Shown piece after piece: positions 50,330-59,406 of a stretch of 64,000 bases of DNA. This DNA is from JACRBE01 sp964429005 (GTDB lineage: Bacteria > Chlamydiota > Chlamydiia > Chlamydiales > JACRBE01): contig CAYSAJ010000003.1 in the NCBI GenBank assembly GCA_964429005.1, forward strand, positions 30,903 to 94,902. Reading direction: 5' to 3'. Made by a program: the position numbers and the translations under genes. How positions within the stretch are numbered: position 1 is the stretch's first letter; every line of letters starts with the position of its first letter. Under the pieces are notes generated by a model. It worked only from the letters and a program-made list of their open reading frames with translations, had not been told where the DNA came from and searched no databases.

Positions 50330-51682
50330 GTGCGATTTTTGCTTAATCTTTTAGCTCCAGCTCCTCATATCGAACTTATTAAAGATCGTGACCAATTGGA
50401 GAGCAATTATAAGCATTGGAGATGGCGTATATTTTTCGGAATGTACGTAGGATATGCTATATTCTACCTTACAAGAAAAAGTTTCACATTTGTCATGCCT
50501 GCAATGGTAGAAAATTTAGGGTTTACCAAAGCCCAACTTGGATTTCTAGGAAGCATTCTTTATGTTACCTACGGCGCTTCTAAGTTCTTCAGTGGAATTC
50601 TCGCAGATCGTTCAAATTCCCGTTACTTTATGGGATTTGGCCTGATTCTTACTGGTGTTTTTAATATTTTTTTTGGTTTTTCCCATTCTCTTCTCATGTT
50701 TACCCTCCTTTGGGGCTTGAACGGATTTTTCCAAGGGTGGGGATGGCCTCCTTGCGCTCGACTCCTCATGCACTGGTATTCTCAGTCAGAAAGAGGAAGA
50801 TGGTGGGCCGCATGTAGCACTTCTCACAATGTAGGGGGGGCGCTCATTCCTGTATTGGCTACACAAATCGCCTTTTTATATGGCTGGCGCCAAGCCATGA
50901 TTATCCCAGGTATTATTGCGATTATAGGTGGACTGTTCCTTATATACTGCCTTCGTGACACTCCCCAATCCTTAGGATTGCCTAGAGTAGAAGAGTATAA
51001 AAATGAGGAGATAGTAGATAACTATATCAACGAAAAAGGGGAAGAAAGAGAATTAACGACAAAAGAAATTCTTTTAAACTACGTTCTCAAAAATCGATTT
51101 ATATGGATGCTTGCGATCGCTTACTTCTTCGTATATGTGATCCGAACTGCCGTTAACGATTGGGGTCAGTTCTTTCTTATTGAAAGTAAAGACATACCTC
51201 TTCGAGCTGCTGGCCAGGCAATATTCTGGTTTGAGTTTGGTGGTTTTTTTGGTTCCTTGATAGCTGGATGGGCTTCAGATAAAATTTTCAATGGGAAGAG
51301 AGCACCTGTGAACGTCCTCTGTTGCTTTTTTGTTGTCCTTGCCATGCTCATTCTTTGGTTTGCTCCCCAGCAGAGTGTATTTGTCTGCTCAATCGCCATG
51401 TTCCTTATCGGATTTATGATTTTCGGGCCTCAAATGCTAATCGGAATAGCAGCCGCAGAACTTTCTCACAAAAAAGCTGCAGCTACAGCCAACGGATTTG
51501 CAGGATGGTTTGCTTATGCAGGGGCTGCGGTTGGCGCTTTTTCAGGCGGAACAATTACGCAGGTGTTTGGATGGGAAGGGTATTTTTTTGCATTGGCAGG
51601 CTGTGCTCTCGCATCAATTTTGCTGCTTGTTCCTATGTGGTCAATTAAAGCCAATCCAAATCAAGCATTATCAACGACCTAG
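50330..51682 (+). CDS. uhpC: Hexose-phosphate (glucose 6-phosphate) MFS transporter UhpC
   Basis: 450 residues from GTG 50330; an AAAAAAAGG stretch lies about 7 bases upstream and no earlier in-frame ATG is present. Organophosphate:Pi antiporter family of the MFS, with twelve helices, starting with IFFGMYVGYAIFYLTRKSF and keeping the conserved arginine-containing entry region and GFFQGWGWPPCARLLMHW. Chlamydia UhpC (CT544) exchanges glucose 6-phosphate for phosphate and supplies host sugar. Same place upstream of dnaE. Confidence 0.93.
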   Translation: MRFLLNLLAPAPHIELIKDRDQLESNYKHWRWRIFFGMYVGYAIFYLTRKSFTFVMPAMVENLGFTKAQLGFLGSILYVTYGASKFFSGILADRSNSRYFMGFGLILTGVFNIFFGFSHSLLMFTLLWGLNGFFQGWGWPPCARLLMHWYSQSERGRWWAACSTSHNVGGALIPVLATQIAFLYGWRQAMIIPGIIAIIGGLFLIYCLRDTPQSLGLPRVEEYKNEEIVDNYINEKGEERELTTKEILLNYVLKNRFIWMLAIAYFFVYVIRTAVNDWGQFFLIESKDIPLRAAGQAIFWFEFGGFFGSLIAGWASDKIFNGKRAPVNVLCCFFVVLAMLILWFAPQQSVFVCSIAMFLIGFMIFGPQMLIGIAAAELSHKKAAATANGFAGWFAYAGAAVGAFSGGTITQVFGWEGYFFALAGCALASILLLVPMWSIKANPNQALSTT

Positions 51683-51762
51683 TCGTTCGCTCGAAAAACA
51701 TTTATTTTCTCAGAAATTCTTAGTATAATTCCAAGAATAGACTTATTTTCTTTGGAGTTTCT

Positions 51763-54700
51763 ATGTCGTGGGTGCCCTTGCATGTCCATTCACAGTTTTC
51801 TATTCTTCAATCAACAGCATCCATAAAAGATCTCATACAAAAAGCTAAAGAGCACCAAACTTCAGCACTGGCTATTACAGATTTTTGCAATATGTTCGGT
51901 GTTGTTGATTTCTATAAAGCTGCAACAGGTGCCCAGATCAAACCCCTAATCGGTATGGAAATCATGGTAGCGCCCCAGTCTCGTTTCGAAAAAAAGAAAA
52001 CGAGTGTGGGAGCTTATGCGTATCCGTTAACACTTCTCGCTAAAAATGCAAAAGGGTATCGCAATCTTTGTAAGCTATCTTCTTTAGCTTACACGGAGGG
52101 ATTTTACTACACCCCACGCATAGACAAAGAGTTATTAGCTTCACATTCTGAAGGGATTATTTGTCTTTCTGGATCTTCATCTTCATTGATTGCAGATCTT
52201 GCGTTTAAGTCATCCGGAAATTCTTTAGACGAAGAAATTGAGTGGTTTTTAAAGATTTTTGGAGAAGATTACTACTTTGAACTTCAAAATCATGAAATGA
52301 GAGAAGAAAAAATAGCACAGCAAGGAATTTCTAAAGAATCGTGGCTCTATCAAAAGTACACAAGCCACATTCAAAAGCAAAAGATTGTTCGTACTACTCT
52401 TATTGAGAAGGGAAAGCAAAAAGGAGTAGTTTGCGTAGCCACTAATGAAATCAAATATCTTGAGCCTGATGATTATAAAGCCCAAGAAATTCTGATGAAT
52501 ATTCAAGCCGGCGAAGTATGTGAGATTTGGGAAAGAGACCATCAGGGAAGACCTTTAGGAAAAACCTTAAATCCCAAACGAGAAGTTCTGTATTCGCATG
52601 AGTATTACTTCAAAAGTCCAGATCAAATGGCTGAAGCATTTAAAGAATTCCCTGAGGCTGTCAGCAATACCCTTCAAGTTGCTGAGAAAATCGATTTTAG
52701 CTTTGATTTTAACCGTAAGTTTTATCCTGTTTTTATTCCGCCAGCCTTAGAGACAAAAAAATTTACGGATGAAGAAAGAACTCAAGCTGCTGCCCACTAT
52801 TTAAAGCAATTATGCTATGACGCAATACCTCAAAGATATCAAGAGCAGCATCTGGCGAAAGTCGCAGAAAAATATCCAGGGCAAGACCCAATGCAAGTAG
52901 TAAAGGATCGCCTTAAGCTAGAGCTTGATATCATTATCCCAAAAGGGTTAGGAGATTATCTCCTAATTGTTCACGACTTTATTTCGTGGGCTAAATCTAA
53001 AGGAATTCCTGTAGGTCCCGGACGTGGATCGGGTGTTGGATCGATTATTTTATATCTGATTGGTGTTACAGATATTGAACCTCTTCGATTTAGTTTGTTC
53101 TTTGAAAGATTTATTAATCCTGATCGAATCTCTTATCCTGATATTGATGTTGATATTTGCATGGATAGAAGGCAGGAGGTGATCGATTATACGATTCAAA
53201 AATACGGTAAAGAGAAGGTCGCGCAAATCATCACATTTGGTACGATGAAAGCAAAAATGGCGATCAAAGATGTTGGCAGAGTTTTAAATATTCCCCTGAC
53301 CAAGGTTAACGAAATCGCTAAGCTCGTACCAGAAGATCTTAATATTACAATCGAAAAAGCCCTGGAAGTTGATCCCGATTTAAAACGATTGTATGACACA
53401 GACGAGGAAGCAAAGCGACTGATAGATTTTGCTAAAAAAGTTGAAGGATCGATTCGTAACACGGGTATTCATGCCGCTGGACTCATTATTTGTGGCGATT
53501 CTTTGACCGACCATATTCCTGTTTGTGTGACCAAAGATGCTGAAATTTTAGCAACTCAATTTTCTATGAAACCAGTGGAAATGGTCGGGATGCTTAAAAT
53601 CGACTTTTTAGGATTAAAAACCCTCACTTCAATTCAAAAAGCTGTCGATCTGATCAAAAAGCATACAAAGACAGAGATTGACTGGTCAAATTTACCCTTA
53701 GAAGATCAAAAAACTTTTGATTTGCTCAACCAAGGAAAAACGCTGGGAATATTCCAGCTTGAATCTGCAGGAATGAGAGATCTTGCAAGACAGCTACATA
53801 TAGACAAATTTGAAGAAATTATTGCTGTAGGTGCCCTTTATCGCCCAGGGCCTATGGAAATGATTCCTTCTTTTATTAACCGTAAGCATGGTCTTGAAAA
53901 TATTGAAATCGATCACCCCCTAATGGCTGATATTTTAAAAGAAACATATGGAATTATTGTCTATCAAGAGCAGGTGATGCAGATCGCCCAAACTTTAGCA
54001 AATTACTCTCTTGGAGAAGGTGATGTTTTGCGAAGGGCTATGGGAAAAAAAGATAAAGATGAAATGGCTCGGCAAGGAGAAAAATTTAAAGCAGGTGCTT
54101 TAGCAAATAATATTTCTGAAGAGCTTGGGATGATGATTTTCAATAAAGTTGAGAAATTTGCATCTTACGGATTTAACAAATCTCATGCTACAGCGTATGC
54201 ATACCTTACATATGTAACAAGCTATCTCAAAGCAAATTATACTAAAGAATGGATGTCTGCTTTGATGACGTGTGACTTAGATGATCTTTCAAAAGTCTCT
54301 AAACATATTCGCGAGTGCCAGTCCCTTAGTATCCCTATTTTATCCCCTGATATCAATGAATCCTATGGAGAATTTGTCCCTACTCTACAAGGAATTCGTT
54401 TTGGAATGGCTGCAATCAAGGGTATAGGGGAAGGTGTTGTGGAAAGTATCGTTCATGAGAGAGATAGGGGAGGGAAGTTTCGCGATCTCGAAGAATTTAT
54501 TGAAAGAATCGATCCCAAAAAAGTTGGAAAAAAGGCGATTGAGTCTTTGATAGATGCTGGCTGCTTCGATTCTACAGGAAATTCTCGCATAGGAATGAAA
54601 GCAACCCTAGAAGAAACCTATGACATTTTTGTAAAACAACAAAAAGAGAAACAAAAAGGAGTCATGGATTTTTTTAGCTCCGAAGACTTGCCGAAAATCC

Positions 54701-55488
54701 AAGTTCCTGAAGTGAGTCCTATGGGCGTAACTGAAAATCTTCGTGAAAAACTCCGAAGAGAAAAGGAACTCCTCGGATTCTATCTAACAGGGCATCCTCT
54801 AGAAGAATTTAGAGAGCAAATACAAAAGTTGGCGTGCACTTCGTTTGAGGAGATTTTACAACAGACACAAAATAGCGTTTGTAAAATAGCATTTGTCGTT
54901 GATACACTCCAAATCAAGTTGTCCAATAAATCTCAAAAAAAATTTGCTATCATTACGATAAGCGATGGATTTGAGCGCTTTGAACTTCCAGTATGGTCAG
55001 ATATTTACATGGAAAAAGCACCTTTGTTTGAAGAAACAAAGCTGCTCTATGGGGTAGTTACGACGGATAGATCAGACGAAGAAGTAAAAATCAGTTTACG
55101 ATGGGTTGAAGACCTATCAGAAATCGATGATCAAAGGATAACAGAATGTCAAAGTGCATACGAGAGTATAAAGAAGCAATTTGAAGCGGGAGCTAAGAAA
55201 AGAAAGATGGGTCAGCAGGCCGAAGAAGCACCTCAACAAACAATTCCAAATAAAAAGCTGAAAATTTCTCTAGATGTAGGTAAAATGAGATTGTCTCATG
55301 TCCTTTCTTTGAAGAAAGTGCTAGAAGATTTTTCGGGAGATACTCCTTATTTCTTAGAATTTTACCGAAATCAATCTCTCGTAAATATAATTGAAATTGA
55401 TAGTATGAATGGTCTCTTGATCACTAGCGAGCTAGAAAGGGTAGTGAAACAACTTCCTTTTTGTCTTGATGTACAATTGACCAAATAA
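51763..55488 (+). CDS. dnaE: DNA polymerase III alpha subunit
   Basis: Replicative polymerase, 1241 residues. PHP domain at the N-terminus (PLHVHSQFSI, His7 and His9). Polymerase core with GPGRGSGVGS, the catalytic aspartates in PDIDVDICMDRR, GALYRPGPMEMIP and FNKSHATAYAYLTY. The helix-hairpin-helix region (about 880-920), an OB fold (about 1035-1110) and a divergent C-terminal tail follow. ATG 51763 has TTGGAG 5 bases upstream. A TATAAT at 51724-51729 may be its promoter -10, flanked by an ATTCTT/AAGAAT dyad. Corresponds to CT545. Confidence 0.97.
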   Translation: MSWVPLHVHSQFSILQSTASIKDLIQKAKEHQTSALAITDFCNMFGVVDFYKAATGAQIKPLIGMEIMVAPQSRFEKKKTSVGAYAYPLTLLAKNAKGYRNLCKLSSLAYTEGFYYTPRIDKELLASHSEGIICLSGSSSSLIADLAFKSSGNSLDEEIEWFLKIFGEDYYFELQNHEMREEKIAQQGISKESWLYQKYTSHIQKQKIVRTTLIEKGKQKGVVCVATNEIKYLEPDDYKAQEILMNIQAGEVCEIWERDHQGRPLGKTLNPKREVLYSHEYYFKSPDQMAEAFKEFPEAVSNTLQVAEKIDFSFDFNRKFYPVFIPPALETKKFTDEERTQAAAHYLKQLCYDAIPQRYQEQHLAKVAEKYPGQDPMQVVKDRLKLELDIIIPKGLGDYLLIVHDFISWAKSKGIPVGPGRGSGVGSIILYLIGVTDIEPLRFSLFFERFINPDRISYPDIDVDICMDRRQEVIDYTIQKYGKEKVAQIITFGTMKAKMAIKDVGRVLNIPLTKVNEIAKLVPEDLNITIEKALEVDPDLKRLYDTDEEAKRLIDFAKKVEGSIRNTGIHAAGLIICGDSLTDHIPVCVTKDAEILATQFSMKPVEMVGMLKIDFLGLKTLTSIQKAVDLIKKHTKTEIDWSNLPLEDQKTFDLLNQGKTLGIFQLESAGMRDLARQLHIDKFEEIIAVGALYRPGPMEMIPSFINRKHGLENIEIDHPLMADILKETYGIIVYQEQVMQIAQTLANYSLGEGDVLRRAMGKKDKDEMARQGEKFKAGALANNISEELGMMIFNKVEKFASYGFNKSHATAYAYLTYVTSYLKANYTKEWMSALMTCDLDDLSKVSKHIRECQSLSIPILSPDINESYGEFVPTLQGIRFGMAAIKGIGEGVVESIVHERDRGGKFRDLEEFIERIDPKKVGKKAIESLIDAGCFDSTGNSRIGMKATLEETYDIFVKQQKEKQKGVMDFFSSEDLPKIQVPEVSPMGVTENLREKLRREKELLGFYLTGHPLEEFREQIQKLACTSFEEILQQTQNSVCKIAFVVDTLQIKLSNKSQKKFAIITISDGFERFELPVWSDIYMEKAPLFEETKLLYGVVTTDRSDEEVKISLRWVEDLSEIDDQRITECQSAYESIKKQFEAGAKKRKMGQQAEEAPQQTIPNKKLKISLDVGKMRLSHVLSLKKVLEDFSGDTPYFLEFYRNQSLVNIIEIDSMNGLLITSELERVVKQLPFCLDVQLTK

Positions 55489-55514
55489 TTTATCCCTATA
55501 ATAAGATATAAAAT

Positions 55515-56453
55515 ATGAAAAAATTTCTCATTCTTACTTTACTCTTTAGTGTCCCCCTCTTCTCAGAGACACCGTTGACTCGCTATAAGCAATATAAAAG
55601 CCTATATGGATATAGTGGGGTTCAGACTGCTGAGAGGATGTTTGAAAGACAGCAAAAATATTTTGAAAATAAAGATTTTAAGAGAGTTGTCGAACTGGGA
55701 ACTGTTCTTTCTGAAGAACTTGCAAGTTCCCCATTTGCAGCAGAAGGAGCATACTTCAAAGCTGAGGCCTTATTGCAAATGAAAGAGTATGAAAAAGCGA
55801 ATGAGGCCTTTTCTTACTATCTTTCTCACTTTAATCATTTAAAACACTTTCAAGAAGCAATGCAGCACAAATTTGAAATTGCAGAAGCTTTTATGAATGG
55901 GCAAAAAAAACGTCTTTTTCGTTCATCCCATTTGCCAAAAATCGTATCGGGTGAAGATGATGCTTTGAGCATTTACGACGAAATTATAACAGCCCTTCCC
56001 CGTGAAGAAGTTTGTGCTATAGCACTTCATAAAAAAGCACGAATTCTAACAACAAAAAAGCAATTTGACGAAGCGATTGAGATATATCAAACGCTCATTC
56101 GTAGATTCCCTACCCATCCTTTAGCTCCTGTAGCGTATCTTGACATTTCTAAAGTTTATCATCAAAAATCTGTTTCTTTATTCCCAGATCCAGATGTGCT
56201 TGAACTCGCAAAAATCAACGTATCTAAATTTGAAAACTCTTTTCCCGGGCATGAAGGGATCATGAAATCGAAAAAAAATTTGCAAGATATGAAAGACCAT
56301 TTTGCGAAAGAGCTTGCTGACATGGCAAACTATTTTGCTAAGAAGAAAAAAAAGAGTGCGGCTGAGTTGTATTACAAGGCTATCCTTATGCTTTATCCTG
56401 ATTCCTCAAGTGCAAAAGATGCGAACAAGGCATTAGAGAAAGCAACGAAATGA
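55515..56453 (+). CDS. Exported tetratricopeptide protein (BamD/YbgF-like)
   Basis: 312 residues. Signal peptide MKKFLILTLLFSVPLFS followed by a mature region of TPR helices (for example SPFAAEGAYFKAEALLQMKE, and DEAIEIYQTLIRRFPTHPLA, the classic spacing). A final repeat sits at AAELYYKAILMLYPDS. No lipobox cysteine is seen, so it is periplasmic rather than lipid-anchored. It resembles BamD or CpoB-type adaptors in outer-membrane or envelope assembly. It overlaps the LptE-like gene by 4 bases and follows dnaE, as do CT546-548. Exact role not assigned. Confidence 0.8.
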   Translation: MKKFLILTLLFSVPLFSETPLTRYKQYKSLYGYSGVQTAERMFERQQKYFENKDFKRVVELGTVLSEELASSPFAAEGAYFKAEALLQMKEYEKANEAFSYYLSHFNHLKHFQEAMQHKFEIAEAFMNGQKKRLFRSSHLPKIVSGEDDALSIYDEIITALPREEVCAIALHKKARILTTKKQFDEAIEIYQTLIRRFPTHPLAPVAYLDISKVYHQKSVSLFPDPDVLELAKINVSKFENSFPGHEGIMKSKKNLQDMKDHFAKELADMANYFAKKKKKSAAELYYKAILMLYPDSSSAKDANKALEKATK

Positions 56454-57055
56454 GGAAATGGATCCCTGCTGTATTAGTATTATTCGCAGGTTGTGGATAC
56501 AAACATTATCCTGTGGACGATTCTTTTACATTTGATGTCCCTTTCATACAGGGTGATAAAGATGGTCAGTTAACATCCCTTGTGGTGGAGGCTCTTTCAA
56601 AATCACCCTTTCTTCAATATAATCCTAGCCATTCGCAACTTAAGATTACTGCAAAGATTCAAGGAAACGAATTTGAACAAATTGGATATCAGTATCGTAT
56701 GCAGGATAATGATAGTGCAGTCCAGCATCGACTTGTCCCCAATGAGGGTCGCAGAACAATCAAAGTTGAATTTACTATTCAAGGGCTTCCAAATACCAAA
56801 CCTCTTTCGTTTCAGATCCATGGAAGCTCAGAATTTGATTTTGTAGATCCCGATTCATTTAAAGATTTAGCCTTTTATACTCCCGAGGGTCAGCTTAGGG
56901 CAGTTCTTGATTTTTCTTTAGGGCAATTAGACTCGGAAGAAGGTGCGAAATTAGCTTCCTTTGGCCCTGCTTATAAAGAAATCGCTTGGAAATTTCATGA
57001 ATCTCTAAGTAGATATTTAGAAGCCAGAAGAGGAATTTCAATAGCCTCTGATTGA
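56450..57055 (+). CDS. LptE-like outer-membrane lipoprotein
   Basis: 201 residues with a lipoprotein signal: MRKWIPAVLVLFAGC, lipobox LFAGC with Cys15, then GYKHYPVDD. The mature region is beta-rich (alternating strands around residues 40-140), as in LptE, which plugs the LPS-export channel LptD in the outer membrane. Identity rests on size, lipobox, the GCGY start and the neighbouring TPR protein. No LptD is in the window. Translationally coupled to the upstream TPR gene by an ATGA overlap. Matches CT548 by place. Confidence 0.7.
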   Translation: MRKWIPAVLVLFAGCGYKHYPVDDSFTFDVPFIQGDKDGQLTSLVVEALSKSPFLQYNPSHSQLKITAKIQGNEFEQIGYQYRMQDNDSAVQHRLVPNEGRRTIKVEFTIQGLPNTKPLSFQIHGSSEFDFVDPDSFKDLAFYTPEGQLRAVLDFSLGQLDSEEGAKLASFGPAYKEIAWKFHESLSRYLEARRGISIASD

Positions 57056-57106
57056 AATTTCTTAGTCTATTTGATATGCAAACAAGAAATAATTTGTGTG
57101 AAATGT

Positions 57107-57514
57107 ATGACCCGACAGGTTTTTGCTGCCTCAAGAGAAGAGCTTCCAAAAATTTTATCTTGGATCCATAAAAATATTGAGCGGTCCGCTTGTCCCCTTG
57201 AACTTCAAATGAAGTTAGAAGTGGCTTTTGAAGAGGCGATAGTCAATATCATTTCATATGCATATGGGCAGGAAGAAGGAAAAATTGAGCTAATTTTCGA
57301 GCATGTGCCACATAAGAAAATAGAGCTAAAGTTGAAGGATGAAGGGATGCCCTTTAATCCCAAAAAAGGATATGACTCGATAAAGGATCTTTCAATAGAA
57401 GAGCGAAAAATTGGGGGTTTAGGAATTCCCTTCATGATGAAAATCATGGATGAAATCGATTACCAGCGGATAGACAAGGTTAATCAACTGACGATGATCA
57501 AATTTCTTAGTTAG
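57107..57514 (+). CDS. rsbW: RsbW-like anti-sigma factor serine kinase
   Basis: 135 residues from ATG 57107; an upstream in-frame TTG (57071) and GTG (57098) would give longer forms. GHKL ATPase fold: N-box EEAIVNIISYAY, G1 DEGMPFNP and G2 GGLGIPFMMKIMD are all present, unlike the degenerate protein at 14594. RsbW binds a sigma factor or phosphorylates an RsbV-type anti-anti-sigma factor; Chlamydiae use such partner switching. It corresponds to CT549. It overlaps the convergent CT550-like gene by 8 bases. Confidence 0.9.
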   Translation: MTRQVFAASREELPKILSWIHKNIERSACPLELQMKLEVAFEEAIVNIISYAYGQEEGKIELIFEHVPHKKIELKLKDEGMPFNPKKGYDSIKDLSIEERKIGGLGIPFMMKIMDEIDYQRIDKVNQLTMIKFLS

Positions 57515-57953
57515 TTTCTGTACGCCCAATTGATTCTATAACAGCCTCGGTGTCAATAACCTCTGTCAAAAAGTAGCGAAGGACTTTCAACACACACTTG
57601 GGCGTATTGTAAATCCCGCTAGTTGAAAAAGCAATTTCGAGCCTCGCTTGATCTGGATCTTGAACAAGTGAAATAAGTGTGAGAGTCGTAGCAAGATCAT
57701 CAACAAGTTTGGGAATAATCCAAACAGCGAACTGATTGTTATAAAGTGTAACCTTATCAGCTGTCTCAATCACGTGAAAGTAAAAAGGAAACTGACTTTG
57801 TAACGATTTTTCATTATCGTCATCTAGATCTTTCAATAAGTCTAAATCTTTTAGCAAAAAGAGATCTACATCGATCACGCCATCTGGCAGCCATTGCTTA
57901 AGGTTTGTAGAGAATTCAGCATAGGCTTGCTCTAATTGCGTTGGATTTAGCAT
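57507..57953 (-). CDS. Chlamydia-conserved protein of unknown function (CT550-like)
   Basis: 148 residues, no signal peptide, acidic (the repeat DLDLLKDLDDD near residues 30-45). Alternating strands and helices in QFPFYFHVIETADKVTLYNNQFAVWIIP and ARLEIAFSTSG suggest a small alpha/beta domain, similar in size and acidity to type III secretion chaperones, but I cannot confirm that. ATG 57953 has GAGGAA just upstream. It is assigned by position between rsbW and dacF. Confidence 0.65.
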   Translation of the reverse strand: MLNPTQLEQAYAEFSTNLKQWLPDGVIDVDLFLLKDLDLLKDLDDDNEKSLQSQFPFYFHVIETADKVTLYNNQFAVWIIPKLVDDLATTLTLISLVQDPDQARLEIAFSTSGIYNTPKCVLKVLRYFLTEVIDTEAVIESIGRTETN

Positions 57954-57973
57954 ACTTCCTCACGTGAAAAACT

Positions 57974-58005
57974 ATGACATCGGACATTGTTTGTCCTTAA
58001 GTCAT
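57974..58005. promoter_or_regulatory. Nested inverted repeat upstream of the CT550-like gene
   Basis: ATGAC ... GTCAT outside and GGACA ... TGTCC inside (spacers 3, 5 and 4 bases), located 21-52 bases upstream of the start at 57953. It could be a leader hairpin or an operator. Not matched to any known motif. Confidence 0.35.
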
Positions 58006-58125
58006 GTAATATTCAGGAAGCAGCTTTTTTTAAAGAAAATTCTATAATTTTTTTTTGAGACAAAGAATTTTTTTTATAATTATTTAAAAATTAGTATGAT
58101 GAGATGAGCTGTAATCAGGGGTTGT

Positions 58126-59406
58126 ATGGCGAGTAGGTTCCTATTAGGTTTTTTAGGGTATTATCTATTCTTTTGCGCTCCCCTCATAGGAAAAGAATTG
58201 CCTATTTCAGTGAAAGCTAAATACGCGATTTTAATGAACGCTAAAACTGGAAAAGTCCTCTACTCAAAAAATGCTTATGATAAAGTATACCCAGCCTCCA
58301 CTACGAAATTAGCTACTTTGCTCTATATAGCGCATGCTTTCCCTCATATCGATTTGAACACTCAAGTGACCGTTCGTAAAGAAGATATTTATAAAATTTC
58401 TGAAAAGGTAAAGTTGGACAATCAGTATGATGTCCCAGCATTTTGGCTAGAAAATGATGGGAGATCTTATGGTCTAAAAGCTGGGGAAGTGATTTCCCTG
58501 AAAGCGCTTTTATATTCTATGATGCTTCATTCCGGAAACGATTCTGCGAACGTTCTCGCAAGATTTTTTTATGATAGTATCGATCAGTTTATGTATCACC
58601 TTAATGAATATTTACGAGAAATAGGTTGTAAAAGCACCCAATTTTTAAATCCCCATGGCCTTTTTCACCCCGGGCATTTTTCCACTTCTTATGACCTTGC
58701 AAAAATCGCGCAGCAAGGATTAAAATATGAACTCGTTCGAACCATAGTGAATTCCAAAGAATTTGCTTGTCCTGCTACTAATAAGTCAGCAGCAAGAGTT
58801 GTCATACAGTCTAATAAACTCCTTCATGATGGAAGTTTTAATTATCCTCTGGCGAGGGGGATGAAAACAGGCTACACCAGGCTTGCAGGCCATTGTTTTA
58901 TAGCCTGTGCTGAAAACCCAGATCGTCAATTAATTGCCGTCGTTAACAAACTTTCAGAGCATAATCAAATTTTCCGTGATGTCATTACAATGTTTGATAC
59001 AGCATTTGAAGAAAAAAAAGTTAGTAGAATGCTTTATAATGCCCATGAAAGTGAGCAGACTATCCCCTTGAAGGGCTCAAAAGGTGGATTGAAAGTTGCC
59101 TTAAAAGAGGACATTAACATTAATTATTACCCTTCTGAAGAGCCTACGGTGGCCTCCCAATTCATATGGCATCCCTTAGAATATCCTATTCAGCAAGGGC
59201 AGATTGTGGGTGAAGTGCAGATTAAGGATGAAACTGGAAAAATTATTAAAAGTAGCTCTTTTGTATCGCTTGAATCAAAGAAGAAACCATTTATGCTCGT
59301 TATTCTTCCTATACTCAGCTCTTATATCACATGGGTAATTCTCTTAACTCTGATGATGATTTTTTTGCTTAGACGAAAAGCTCAGGTTAGGCGTAGGGAA
59401 ATTTAA
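58126..59406 (+). CDS. dacF: D-alanyl-D-alanine carboxypeptidase (penicillin-binding protein, class C/low molecular weight)
   Basis: Trims pentapeptide side chains of peptidoglycan in the periplasm. 426 residues: signal sequence (about 1-22), catalytic domain with PASTTK (Ser58 nucleophile, Lys61), SGN (136-138) and KTG (247-249), a PBP5-like C-terminal beta domain, and a final membrane helix (about 390-415) followed by a positive tail, so it is anchored at both ends or by the C-terminus. Corresponds to CT551. With murA and uppS it shows a working peptidoglycan pathway. It overlaps rsmA by 4 bases at the 3' end. Confidence 0.95.
   Translation: MASRFLLGFLGYYLFFCAPLIGKELPISVKAKYAILMNAKTGKVLYSKNAYDKVYPASTTKLATLLYIAHAFPHIDLNTQVTVRKEDIYKISEKVKLDNQYDVPAFWLENDGRSYGLKAGEVISLKALLYSMMLHSGNDSANVLARFFYDSIDQFMYHLNEYLREIGCKSTQFLNPHGLFHPGHFSTSYDLAKIAQQGLKYELVRTIVNSKEFACPATNKSAARVVIQSNKLLHDGSFNYPLARGMKTGYTRLAGHCFIACAENPDRQLIAVVNKLSEHNQIFRDVITMFDTAFEEKKVSRMLYNAHESEQTIPLKGSKGGLKVALKEDININYYPSEEPTVASQFIWHPLEYPIQQGQIVGEVQIKDETGKIIKSSSFVSLESKKKPFMLVILPILSSYITWVILLTLMMIFLLRRKAQVRRREI

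Noticed and set aside
58046..58083. TTGAGA with TATAAT upstream of dacF as promoter
   Set aside because: The interval is about 14 bases, too short for a normal housekeeping promoter, and the T-runs make chance TATAAT likely.
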